From Chamaelirium japonicum (Eukaryota > Streptophyta > Magnoliopsida > Liliales > Melanthiaceae), in NCBI GenBank assembly GCA_947650365.1, contig OX393551.1:3233501-3297500 (forward strand): DNA of 64,000 nt, given 5' to 3'. Positions 1-10,677 of the stretch are shown here, one piece after another. The notes under the pieces are model-generated. The model did no database searches, was not told the origin of the DNA, and saw only the letters and a program-made list of their open reading frames with translations. A program made the translations under genes and the position numbers. The stretch's first letter is position 1. Every line of letters starts with the position of its first letter.

Positions 1-1424
1 CCTGACCTAAGTGTAGTGATTGCATTGGCCTGCTCATGACCTTTTCCTTTGATGTCATGAATTTCAAATTGACCCCTTAGATTTGATCCTTTAGGGTTAG
101 CCTCAGGTTGACTCGGGAATGTACCCTTATCCCTTGTATTCAAAGAATCAGCTAGTTGACTAACAGTGTATTCTAACTTCGCAATAGATTGCGTGTTAGC
201 ACTAATGCTTTGTGCGGTGCTCTGTTGGAATTGGAGGGTATTCTGAGCTAATAGTTTCATCGTTTCCTCTAGAGAATTGATTCTTTGATTATCTGGGTTA
301 GGGGTGGCATTTTGTATAGGTGGCTTTTGAAATCCTGGAGGTGGTACAGATTGAGATGGGCCACCTTGGTACGGACCTTTAGTCCACGAGAAATTTGGAT
401 GATTCTTCCATCCTTCATTGTAAGTGTTTGAATATGGATTATACCTTTGTTGATTATCAAAACGATTATTTTGATACAAAGCATTAATTTTTTCCATATT
501 ATTTTCTTGTCCCCCTACCATCGGGCATCGATGATCTGCATGGGTAGGCTCACTACAAATTGAACAAATAGGAAAGCTAAGCTCATTATTGCAACTCATA
601 GTTTGATTAAGGCTTAGTGCTTCTAAGGTATTCGGAGCGGGAGTCCTATTTCCTTGATTCATTTCTAAAGCCTCTAAGCGTCTCATTACTGTGGCTAATT
701 TAGCTTCTGCTTCGAATTTAGGTTCCACTTTATAGAGCCCACCCTGGGCAGTAGGGAGGGGTTTCCTAGATTCTTCTTTGATTGGTTCCCACTGTAGTGT
801 GTTCTCGGCAATTTCTTCTAAGTAGGTCCAGGCTTGATCTGCTGTCTTTTTGGTGAACTCACCATTACAACACGATTCTACCATGGTCTTAGATGGGTAG
901 TTCAACCCTTCATAAAGGATTTGGACTAGTCTAATTTTTTCAAAGCCATGGTGTGGACAGTGCAGGAGTAGGTCCTTAAATCTTTCTATGTATCTATAGA
1001 GAGCTTCACCTTCCAGTTGGTGAAACACATTCAAGGCCTGACGAATCGAGGCCGTCTTTTGTTTAGAATAGAATTTTCTATAAAAGAGCTCGAGTAGGCC
1101 TACCCAAGTAGTTATGGATCCAGCTTGTAAGGCATAAAGCCATGCTTTAGCCTTTTCTTTTAGCGAGAAGGGAAATAACCTAAGTTTGAGGTTTTCTTCG
1201 GACATATTATCGAATTTCATTGTTCCACATATGTCCTCAAATTCCCTCACATGTTGATATGGATTTTCCTGCTCCATTCCCCGAAAGACGGGGAGCATTT
1301 GGATCAAGCCAGATTTTAATTCAAATTTTGCATTAGTATTGGGTAAGGTTATGCAAGAAGGTTGTGTAGCCCTAGTGGGATACATATAATCCCCTAAGGT
1401 GATTGCTTGCGGCTGTTCCGCCAT
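1..1424 (-). CDS. gag: Athila-type Ty3/gypsy Gag, 3' end beyond window
   Basis: An open frame starts at the ATG at 1424-1422 and I found no stop before the left edge, giving at least 474 codons. The capsid-type region (about residues 30-200) has the plant retrotransposon gag pattern, including KAKAWLYALQAGSI followed by FYRKFY. A CCHC zinc knuckle, CSICSEPTHADHRC (C-x2-C-x4-H-x4-C), lies at about residues 287-300 (525-566). It is followed by an asparagine-, tyrosine- and proline-rich segment with NTYNEGW and HPNFSW, typical of Athila-lineage Gag. Gag would form the cytoplasmic virus-like particle and bind element RNA. The start sits about 640 bases downstream of a tRNA-Asp primer site on the same strand. 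The intact frame contrasts with the broken ORFs elsewhere in the window, suggesting a younger copy. Pol would lie left of the window. Confidence 0.85.
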   Translation of the reverse strand, partial: MAEQPQAITLGDYMYPTRATQPSCITLPNTNAKFELKSGLIQMLPVFRGMEQENPYQHVREFEDICGTMKFDNMSEENLKLRLFPFSLKEKAKAWLYALQAGSITTWVGLLELFYRKFYSKQKTASIRQALNVFHQLEGEALYRYIERFKDLLLHCPHHGFEKIRLVQILYEGLNYPSKTMVESCCNGEFTKKTADQAWTYLEEIAENTLQWEPIKEESRKPLPTAQGGLYKVEPKFEAEAKLATVMRRLEALEMNQGNRTPAPNTLEALSLNQTMSCNNELSFPICSICSEPTHADHRCPMVGGQENNMEKINALYQNNRFDNQQRYNPYSNTYNEGWKNHPNFSWTKGPYQGGPSQSVPPPGFQKPPIQNATPNPDNQRINSLEETMKLLAQNTLQFQQSTAQSISANTQSIAKLEYTVSQLADSLNTRDKGTFPSQPEANPKGSNLRGQFEIHDIKGKGHEQANAITTLRS

Positions 1425-2066
1425 TTCTACGATGTTATTATAATCAATTCTAACTAATCGTTTTCCTACACGTGCCCAAACTGCGGACTGTGTGTCCAGA
1501 TTAATGTGCCAATTAAGTAATAGTAGTTTAACTAATATAATGATATGCTAGTAAAGAAAACAAAGTACGTACTTTATCAGAATACTTATGCAAATAGAGA
1601 ATCTACTATTATGCAATGCAGCACCCTAGCAAATGGTTTCTATCGATGCAAGATTGAGTGTACACCTCAGACTGAGACACACATACAACTATAAGAGGTG
1701 TATGTGCCGAGCTGGCGACAACCTTACAAAGTTGCAATGCAATTCGATTATTTGATCTACGGTGAAAGTTTGCACATTAGCCGATTACCCTAATTACTAC
1801 GGTTATTGAATCAGCAGGAATAAGCAATAGGAGTAATCAAACCCACTGACTGGAGAGGCGTGGGTAAGGATTTGAGTACTTACCTTGGCGATGCTTATGC
1901 AAGTTTTCCGTTGAGCGTGTAAGTACCTGAAAAGTAAAACACAATAAAAAATAAGTACTAAGAAGATAAAATACGAACGAGAATAACTAAAATTCTAATA
2001 CTGACTTTTTTTTTTTTTCTTTTTAAAGCAAATAAAAACTAAACTTTAATAGTTTTCAAACTCAAG
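1425..2066 (-). other. Athila leader between primer site and gag
   Basis: This is untranslated leader of the minus-strand Athila-type element, about 640 bases between the primer-binding site and the gag start. It is A/T-rich with a short poly-T run near 2006-2020 on the plus strand. I see no conserved ORF in it. Confidence 0.6.
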
Positions 2067-2084
2067 TCCCCGGCAACGGCGCCA
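2067..2084 (-). promoter_or_regulatory. Primer-binding site, tRNA-Asp type
   Basis: Read on the minus strand this is TGGCGCCGTTGCCGGGGA, exactly complementary to the 3' end of plant tRNA-Asp(GTC) including CCA. It lies six bases downstream of the LTR end. This primer is usual for Athila-lineage elements and agrees with the Gag type. Confidence 0.85.
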
Positions 2085-2090
2085 AAAACT

Positions 2091-3119
2091 TGTTGTGATT
2101 TTAAATTGTTATACCGCAAGTGCACGGCGTCTATCTGATAGACAGTGGCAAATACGGGTCGATCCCACAGAGACTTGATTGAAAGCTAATTAAAGAAAGA
2201 TTAATGATTAAACTAGTACGGAAAGATCTCCAGAGGAGAGCGAGTGGATTTATGCTAATTAAAATAAACGCAATAGACTAAAAATAATAAAATAATGGTT
2301 GTGGATGATCAATGGATGAGAACTAGGGACGGCTAGGATGAGGCCGGGTTTGTGGCTTCGGATGACTGCGATCAGCCCATGTATGGATAGGATCAGCTAT
2401 AGAAATGGGCTGGGCGGTTGCGAATGATGATTGTGGTGTGATAGATTTCATGGGAAATGGGTGGCCGTGAGATGAAGTCGGTGCATGCATAGGCTTGATG
2501 GATCGGAGTTGGGCTTGGGGTTGTTTGCATAGAAATGGAATAGGTATAGCTGGGTTCAATCGCAATGGGATCCTTCAGGAAGCTTGATCAGGCTTTGGTC
2601 ATCGTAAACTGAATCCATCATCAAACCCATCATCGCCTATTCGTATGTCTGTAGTCCTCCTCCGGTTCGTATCATGCGTTGCATCGGCTCAGTTAAAGTC
2701 TTCTCTCATCCGACTCATTGCAATTGTCCGTTTTCATCGTTCTTCAGAATAAGCCTCCAAACGAGCTGTACAGTCTCCATCAGATCGCCGTGAGAATATC
2801 CACGCTTTGGTCATGAAGTCCTTGAGCTGACTGCATCGAAAACCGGATCGATTCCCTGAAAGACACACATGAAATGACGCTTGTCAGGTTTAAACACGAT
2901 TATCGATAAAAGGATAATTGGGACTTTCGGGCTCTGTATTTTTCATGCATGCAATGTATGAGAGCGAACCAATATGCCGTTGGGTTCGTATGAAAGTCTA
3001 CTATATCATGGTGCAAAGAAACTCATGCAGTTTACGTGTATTATGAAAGTTTTACGTAAGAAACTGACGCTATGTGCATGATAAAGAAAGGATAATTCGC
3101 ACCAAATGGACGCTCATCA
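2091..3119 (-). mobile_element. Athila-type 5' LTR (outer boundary uncertain)
   Basis: The LTR edge next to the primer site is clear: the minus strand ends ...CACAACA at 2091. The outer edge is uncertain. A TG start opposite 3118-3119 is my best guess, because tandem-repeat sequence that clearly belongs to a different unit begins just after it. No coding potential is convincing; the short ORF at 2323-2565 looks incidental. The other LTR is outside the window, so the target duplication cannot be checked. Confidence 0.55.
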
Positions 3120-3187
3120 CCCGAGACTAATACAACTCGGCAATCGATGAAAATGGTCGAGGCATGGTAAGTCTGAACTATGATTCC
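3120..3187 (+). repeat. Left fragment of the 89-bp tandem array
   Basis: This short stretch (CTCGG, then GGTCGAGGCATGG, then GTCTGAACT) matches the units at 5440-6215. It is the left part of one array, separated from the rest by the LTR inserted at 3188. Confidence 0.7.
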
Positions 3188-5397
3188 TGTTGGAAACAAA
3201 TCAGAGGTGCAACGGAAGCCGGACTCGATCTTAGGATTGATACGGTGTGCGATACATTTTTTAAAATTTTCTTAAAAAACAATCATATGCGCAAGATAAA
3301 ATTAAATGCAAACGAACCCCTATGGTCATCTATCGAAACACACCATAAAATTATGTATGTAATTCAATAGATCTAGGGTTTAGTTTATTATACCTCCGTG
3401 CGGTATTTAGCACCGTGATATTAATCTTCCAAGTTGATGATGACGGAAGTATCCACATGCGTGGGAGAAGCCTCGTTCTTCTTCGGGTACACCCGATCTC
3501 GCGAATCAACCCGGATCCTTGCACTCCAATCTCTGAGTGCTTCGGAGTGCAAGCTTTCTCTTCTTCTTTATCACACACACTCTATGAGGAGAAGAAGATG
3601 AGATGATGAAGATTTTCTCTTCACACCTTAGGTCAAACCCAAAGAATGAGAGAGATGAGTGCCCGAGAGAGAGAGGGAGGCCAAAACCGAACACAAGGGA
3701 GAGAGGAATCGGTCCTTCTCTGAAAATCTGAATAAGGCTCAGTTTTCCTTGCCTAATATGCCTTGAAAACCGTGCCCCTCTCTCCCCTTGACCATATGAA
3801 CCGTTCCCCCTTCTCTCTCTCTCATTAATCCTCAAAAATAAATGCCCACTATTGTATAGTTTCCATATTTGGTTTTGCAATTAAAGGGAATAGATTCAAA
3901 TCATTTCAAATCTGAATTAATCCCTTTAAATATGAATTTGATGGCCATGCATATTTACCCTAATAAGGGGGGCGGCCACTAGGGCATGCGGGACATTTTG
4001 AAATGACCAAAATGCCCCCCATGCATCTAGTGGCCATCCACCTCATACGGGAGCATACATGGTCCATCTCCGTGCATGATAAAGTACTCTAACACTTAGG
4101 GCACCTCATCCATACCTATTTAACATACCATTGAGTTATGAATAGTTATTTTACTATTTATTGGGGTGCCCTCAGTAAAACGTGGGGTGCCCCTATAGTA
4201 AAAATCACTAAATACACAGACCGTGCTCTAGTGCGACACGCACACACGGAATGAACTCTTAATGGCATTATGGCAACATCGTGTGTCCCTACACTACTCT
4301 GGGGTTGCCCCCTAGTGAACACACTTAGTCCTGTGCAACCACCATGCCCTAGTGCAATGCACTCACAGAAAACAGGACGATAAAGGCATTATTTCTTCAA
4401 CTCATATTGTGCTGTGAGACCAGGAGAAAGTTATGATCCGTAACGATCGTGGATAATGTGGAACCTTCAGGGACTAGGATTCATGGCTTCCAACCAGACA
4501 CGATCGACACACTACCCAAGTGTCCCTGTCAATCCTCTAGGTCTCGGTTAACTTGCGTGGCCACCCAGAGTGCGACGCAGGCTGCACTCCAATTCTCCCA
4601 GACTTACTAAGCTCTCTCGCATACCCCTGCACTCCGTTTAGTTAGGTAATTAGATGTCCCTTCACTCGGTGCCATGTGTTAACTTGAGCGGTGGAGAGCA
4701 CCGTCAGACTCAAGTGACCATATGACTAGGTTCCTTCCAGGTTGATTAACACATCGTACCTCCGATCATTTTGGCCAAACAACCGGATTCGGTCTAACAG
4801 CTCAACTGTTAACCACCAGGCCTGGTTTTAGTACGGTGTATGTCAGACCAAGGAACGCACCTCCCAATAGGGATGTGAATAGCCTGCAGGAGTGGCATGC
4901 CGATACACCAGCCCGGCAACCCAGCACACCGTGATTTTGGGTCGTGGTTAGATCCCTCACACGTTGGTGAACCAAAGTTACCCAAATTGGTTAGTCCACC
5001 GGTCATGGTTTCTCAGGGTTTAGGACCTATTACCCTAAGCAGAAACATGGCTATGTGCACCGGTGTTTGCTCACCGATCTGTGCACCGTGTTGGTTCTGT
5101 TCAGCCACAGACACTGTGCTTGGCAATGACCATGGTGGAGAAACCCATGCTCTGTCATTCCAACAGCTTAACCTGATAGGGCGACCAACCCTAATCAGAA
5201 CTGCGAACAATTTAGGCTAATAGTACTAATCAACTGAGTCTTCCACTCAGATGAACCACTATACAACCATGGCTCTTTTCAGTTCAGTATATAGAACACG
5301 TATAATACGCACCAATTAAGCTATTCTAATATAAATATTAACTCATTTATTAATCAACCATGGTTTTTACAAGCCCTAGACCATATCTTACTCAACA
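3188..5397 (-). mobile_element. Solo LTR, 2.2 kb, in a tandem array
   Basis: The sequence begins TGTTGG and ends CTCAACA, so it has TG...CA termini. A close copy lies at 8400-10664 and a diverged one at 26251-28206. The polypurine tract beside the 8400 copy shows the family's sense strand is minus. The flanks are ATTCC and GTTCC, a five-base target duplication with one change. Removing the LTR rejoins a tandem-repeat unit. No pol sequence adjoins it, so it is best read as a solo LTR left by recombination. It contains no real gene; ORFs such as 4897-5220 recur in the other copy only because the LTR is repeated. Confidence 0.8.
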
Positions 5398-6215
5398 GTT
5401 CCACACCAGTGATAGACCTAATAAAAAACCCAAAGCCTTAGCTTGGTACCTGACAAATCAATCGAGGCATGGTGAGTGCTGAGTTGCGGCTCCTCACCTA
5501 TGATAGATGAAAATGGCCAAGGCATGACGAGTCTAAATTGTGGATCCTCATCAGTGATAGGTTGGTAAAGAAGTTGGAAAGGTTGAGGCTTGAGGGGTCA
5601 GAATTACAGTTCCCCTTCGGTGATGATGATAAACCCGAGCCTTAGCTCGGTACCAATGGTTGAGGCATGAGGGGTCTGAAGTTCAGTTCCCCTTCGGTGA
5701 TAGACCTAAGGATGATGATAAATCCATGCCTTAGCTCGGTACCAATGGTCGAGGCATGAGGGGTCTGAACTACAGTTCTCCTTTGGCAATAGACCTGATG
5801 ATGATGATAAAGCCGAGCCTTAGCTCGATACCAATAGTCGAGGTATGAGGGGTCTGAACTTCGGTTCCCCTTCGATGATAGACCTGAGGATGATGATAAA
5901 CCCGAGCCTTAGCTCGCTACTAATGGTCGAGGCATGAGGGGTCTGAACTTCAGTTCCCCTTCGATGATAGACCTGAGGATGATAATAAAACCAAGCCTTA
6001 GCTTGGTACCAATGGTCGAGACATGAGGGGTTTGAACTTCAGTTCCTCTTTGGAGATAGATCTGACGATGATGATAAACCCGAGCATTAGCTCAGAGCCA
6101 ACAATCGAGGTATGATGGGTCCGAGCTGCAGTTCCCCATCGGTGATTGCATGATGAACGATGAAACCCAGGCCTTTGCCTTACAACCGGCAAAGCGATTG
6201 AGGCGTGGTGAGTCT
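5398..6215 (+). repeat. 89-bp tandem array with CTTA-loop hairpins
   Basis: About eight or nine units recur every 89 bases (GAGGCATGA at 5662, 5751, then about 5840, 5929, 6018, 6106). Each has a palindrome around GCCTTAGC, such as CCGAGCCTTAGCTCGG, and one unit near 5994 has CCAAGCCTTAGCTTGG, where both arms changed together. It is non-coding and resembles the tandem repeats found in 3' regions of plant gypsy elements, but I cannot assign the parent element. Confidence 0.8.
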
Positions 6216-6629
6216 CCCTCACCAGCGCTATGACATGATAGAGATGAAGGAGATTGACGCCCCAGTAGGGCAACAATTGAAGTGGCCATGGCCAGGCCTG
6301 AAGTTTTGGCTCTGCAATGCTGAAGTGAAGATCAAACCCAGACAAGCAAGGAAGATTGCACAAGACGGGATACAAGAAGTAACTTCATTCAAAGATGCAT
6401 ATAGAACCAAGGTATACTATTCTCATGAAGATTACATTTGAAAGGCTCAAGACCTGTTTCGCAGCATGAATCACAAAGAACTTGTCGCTCTAGCACGTCA
6501 AGCTTGACGATTATCAAAGTTTCCACCACCTCCGCACCAGGAGGTCCCATACCAAGGAGGAAGAAAAGAGGAACTTTTTTTTGGCCCTGGTGGAAAAGCC
6601 TACCATGGAAGAAGTCTTCTCCCTGAAGA
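6216..6629 (+). other. Spacer between two tandem arrays
   Basis: About 400 bases of unique sequence with short overlapping ORFs on both strands (for example 6205-6441 plus). None shows a recognisable domain. I take it as non-coding retroelement sequence. Confidence 0.4.
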
Positions 6630-7986
6630 CTCAGGGGCCTGAAGCCTTAGCATTGCCCCCGAGATCTTGCAAGATGAAAACCTGGGAGTCTAATGCCTTA
6701 GCATCCCCCACAGGCCGTTCGACCTAAAGGCTTAGAGGCCTGATGCCTTAGTATCCCCCCTGAGGCCGTACAGATGAGAACCTGGGGGTCCGATGCCTTA
6801 GCATCCCCCACAGGTCATCCGAGTTGGAGGCTAAGGGGCCTAATGCCTTAGCATCTCCCTTGAGGTCATACAGATGAGAACCTGGGGGTTCGATGCCTTA
6901 GTATCCCCTACAGGTCGTCCGAGTTGAAGGCTAAGGGGCCTAATGCCTTAGCATCCCCCCTAAGGCCGTGCAGATAAGAGCCTGGGGGTCCAATGCCTCA
7001 ATATCCCCCTGAGGCCATCGAGATGGAGGCTAAGGGGACTGATGCCTTAGCATCCCCCCTGATGCTGTACAGATAAGAACCTGGGGGTCCGATGCCTTAA
7101 CATCCCCTACAGGTCGTTTGAGCTAAAGGCTAAGGGGCCTGATGCCTTAGCATCCCCCCTGAGGCCATGCAAGATGAGAACATGGGGGTCTGATGCCTTA
7201 GCATCCCTCGCAGGTCGTTTGACCTGAAGTCTTAGGGGCCTAATGCCTTAGCATTCCCATTGGGGCCATATAAGATAAAAACCTGGGGGTCTGATGCCTT
7301 AGCATCCCCCATAGGCCGTTGACCTGAAGGCTAAGGGACCTGATGCCTTAGCATCCCCTCTGAGGCCATACAAGATGGGAACCTAAGGGTTTGATGCCTT
7401 AGCATCCCTCATAGGTCGTCCGAGCTGAAAGCTAAGGGGCCTGATGCCTTAGCATCCCCCCTGAGATCGTACATATAAGAACCTGAAGGGTTTAATGCCT
7501 TAGCATCCCCTACAGGTCATCCGAGCTGAAGGCTAAGGGGCCTGATGCCTTAATATCCCCCCTGAGGCCATACAAGATGAGAACTGATACCTTAGCATCC
7601 CTCGCAGGCTGTTCGACCTGAAGGCTAAGGAGCCTAATGCCTTAGCATCCCCCCTGAGGTCGTGCAAGATGATAACCTAAGGGTCCGATGCCTTATATCC
7701 CCCGTAGGCCGTTTGACCTGAAGGCTAAGCGGTCTGATGCCTTAGCATCCCCCTTGAGGCCGTGCAAGATGAGAACCTGGGGGTCCGATGCCTTAGCACC
7801 CCACGTAGGCCATTCGACCGGAAGGCTAAAGGGCCCAAAGCATCCCCCCTGAGGCCGTGCAAGATGAGAACTTGGGGGTCCGATGCCTTAGCACCCCCCA
7901 TAGGCCGTTCGACCAGAAGGCTAAGGGGCCTGATGCCTTAGCATCCCCCCTGAGGCCGTGCAAGATGAAGACCTGGGGGTCCGATA
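6630..7986 (+). repeat. 100-bp (2 x 50) tandem array of GATGC-CTTA-GCATC hairpins
   Basis: Units recur about every 100 bases, each made of two alternating half-units of about 50. Each half-unit carries GATGCCTTAGCATC, flanked by GGGG on the left and CCCC on the right, so it can form a nine-pair stem with a three-base bulge and a CTTA loop. I count roughly 27 half-units, some with one stem base changed. The array stops abruptly at a chromovirus LTR end at 7987. Confidence 0.85.
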
Positions 7987-8399
7987 TGTCACGCCCTAGA
8001 AATCTGAAACCGATCCCTGGGGTGTGAGGTGAAAAAAACAAAGGGTTTTGGGTTTAGTTAGTTGTCTACACCAATTAGGGTTTCTCACAGGGCTGCAACT
8101 CTCTCATAATTGAAGGAGAAGAATGAGGGAGAAACAAGAAATATTATAAAACTTGTTTTTATAAAAATATTTTATTTAAAAGAATGCAAAGAGATAAAAT
8201 TTTGTTGATAGAGAGAAGATCAAACTCGACCTTCAATAGGGATATCCTCTCAGTATCTGCGACCTAATGGTGCCACTACATACTGATAGAAGATCCTCTA
8301 TAGGAGCACGAGGCTCAAGCCTCTGACGGTGAGCCAAGTATCTCACCCGCTCCCTAACACTCGGTGCATCGGTCTAGAGGTCCTATCTACTGGGCTTGT
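7987..8399 (-). mobile_element. Chromovirus-like LTR fragment
   Basis: It begins TGTCACGCCC, the reverse complement of a common Ty3/gypsy chromovirus LTR 3' end. It later contains AGGAGCACGAGGCTC, also present in the LTR at 33257 (near 33541). It is truncated at 8400 by the next LTR. Confidence 0.55.
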
Positions 8400-9018
8400 T
8401 GTTGGAAATGATGTCAGAGCACAACGGAAGCCTGACTAAATCTTAGGATCGATACGGTGTGCGGTACTTTTTAAAAATTTTCTTAAGAAGCAATCATATG
8501 CACAAGATTGAAACAAAATAAAAACGAACCCCTATGGTCATCTATCGAAACACCCATAAATATTATGCATGCAATTCAATAGATCTACGGTTTAGTTTAT
8601 TATACCTTCGTGCGGGATTTAGCACCGCGCTGTTAATCTTCCAAGTTGATAATGATGGAAGTATCCACGTGAGTGGGAGAAGCCTCGTTCTTCTTCGGGT
8701 CACCCGATCTTGCGAATCTACCCGGCTCCTTGCACTCCAATCTCTGAGTGCTTCGGAGTGCAAGCTTTCTCTTCTTCTATATCACACACACTCTATGAGA
8801 AGAAGAAGATGAGATGAAGAGGATTTTCTCTTCACACTTTAGGTCAAACCCAAGAGTGAGAGAGATGAGTGCCCAAGAGAGAGATGGAGGCCAAAACCGA
8901 ACACACTAGGAGAGGGGGATCGGCCTTTCTCAGAAAAATCTGAGAGAGGCATGGTTTTCTTTGCCTAAAAATCCTTGGAAACTATGCCCCCACTCTCTCC
9001 TTGTCCATTTGAACAGTT

Positions 9019-9091
<73 letters not shown>

Positions 9092-10664
9092 AATCCTCAA
9101 AATTAAATGCCCACTAATGTATAGTTGCCATATTAGGTTTTGCATTTAAAGAAAATATGTTCAAATCATTTCAAATCTGAATTAATCCCTTTAAATATGG
9201 ATTTGATGGCCATGCATATTTTCCCTAATGAGGGAGGCGGCCACTAGGGCATGCGGGACATTTTGAAATAACCAAAATGCCCCCCATACATCTAGTGGCC
9301 ATTCACCTCATACGGGAGCATACATGGTCCATCTCAGTGCATGATAAAGTACTCTAACACTTAGAGCACCTTATTCGTACCTATTTAACATACCATGGAG
9401 TAATGAATAGTGTTTTTACTATTTACTGGGGTGCCCGCAATAAAATATAGGTGCCCCTATAGTAAAAATCACTAAACACGCATACCACATTCTAGTGCGA
9501 CACGCACATATGGAATGAACTCCTCATGGTATTATGGCAATAACTTGTGTCCCTATATTACTCTGGGGTTGCCCCCTAGTGAACACACTTAGTCCTGTGC
9601 AACCACCATGCCCTAGTGCAATGCACTCACGGAACACAGGATGATTAAGGCATTATTTCTTTAACTCATATTGTGCTGTGAGACAAGGAGAAAGTAATGA
9701 TCCGTAACGATCGTGGATAAGGTGGAACCTTCAGGGACTAAGATTCATGGCTTCCAACCAGACCCGCTCGACACACTACCCAAGTGTCCCTGTCAATCTT
9801 CTAGGTTCCGATTAACCTGCGTGGCCACCCAGAGTGCGATGCAGGCTGCACTCCAATTCTCCCAGACTTACTAAGCTCTCTCACATACCCCTGCTCTCCG
9901 CTTAGTTTGGTAATTCGATGTCCCTTCACTCGGTGTCATGTGTCAACTTGAGTGGTAAAGAGCACCGTCAGACTCAAGTGACCATAGGACTTGGTTCCTT
10001 CCAGGTTGATTAACACATCGTACCTCCGGTTATTTTGGCCAAACAATCAGATCCGGCCTAACAGCTCAACTGTTAACCACCAGGCCTGGTTTTAGTACGG
10101 TGTATGTCAGACCAAGGAACACACCTCCCAATAGGGATGTGAATAGCCTGCATGAGTGGTATGCCGATGCAACGCCAGCCCGGCAACCCAGCGCACTGTG
10201 GTATTGGGTCGTGGTTAGATCCCTCACACGTTGGTGAACCAAAGTTACCTAAACTGGTTAGTCCATCGGTCATGGTTCCTCAGGGTTTAGGACCTATTAC
10301 CCTAAGCAGAAACACGACTATGTGCACCGGTGTCTGCTCATCGATTTATGAAACGAGTTGGTTCTGTTCAGCCACAGACACTGTGTTTAGCAATGACCAT
10401 GGTGGAGAAACCCATGCTCTGTTATTCTAACAGTTTAATCTGATAAGGCGACCAACCCTAATCAGAACTACGAACAATTTAGGCTAATAGTACTAATCAA
10501 CTGAGTCTCCCACTCAGATGAACCACTATACAGCCATGGCTCTTTTCTGTTTAGTATATAGAATACATATAATACGCACCAATTAAGCTATTCTAATATA
10601 AATATCAACTCATTTATTAATCAACCATGGTTTTTGCAAGCCGTAGACTATATCTTACTCAACA
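8400..10664 (-). mobile_element. 3' LTR of the same family as 3188-5397
   Basis: It is about 2.26 kb, starts TGTTGG and ends CTCAACA, and is colinear with 3188-5397 along its whole length. Unlike that copy it is followed by a polypurine tract (10665-10677, minus strand), so it is the 3' LTR of a minus-oriented element whose internal part has been lost. The flanks CTTGT and ATCTC do not match, as expected for one LTR of a larger insertion. Confidence 0.75.
9021..9086 (+). repeat. (CT)n microsatellite in LTR
   Basis: About 66 bases of nearly pure CT repeat. The other LTR copy has only a short CT run at the equivalent place (near 3810-3824), so the expansion is specific to this copy. The Leu-Ser and Arg-Glu repeat ORFs here are artefacts. 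Confidence 0.95.
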
Positions 10665-10677
10665 ATCTCCCATTTGG
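10665..10677 (-). promoter_or_regulatory. Polypurine tract before LTR
   Basis: The minus strand reads CCAAATGGGAGAT immediately before TGTTGAG, the LTR start. This purine-rich block is the usual plus-strand primer in plant LTR retrotransposons and fixes the LTR orientation. Confidence 0.75.

Noticed and set aside
4897-5220. ORF conserved between 4897-5220 and 10152-10430
   Set aside because: Conservation follows from LTR duplication; no domain, and the opposite strand is equally open.
8930-9149. Arg-Glu and Leu-Ser repeat proteins
   Set aside because: Translations of a (CT)n microsatellite.
3188-10664. One retrotransposon with LTRs 3188-5397 and 8400-10664
   Set aside because: No primer site after the first LTR, tandem arrays and a chromovirus fragment between them, outer flanks do not match, and the left LTR has its own near-perfect target duplication.
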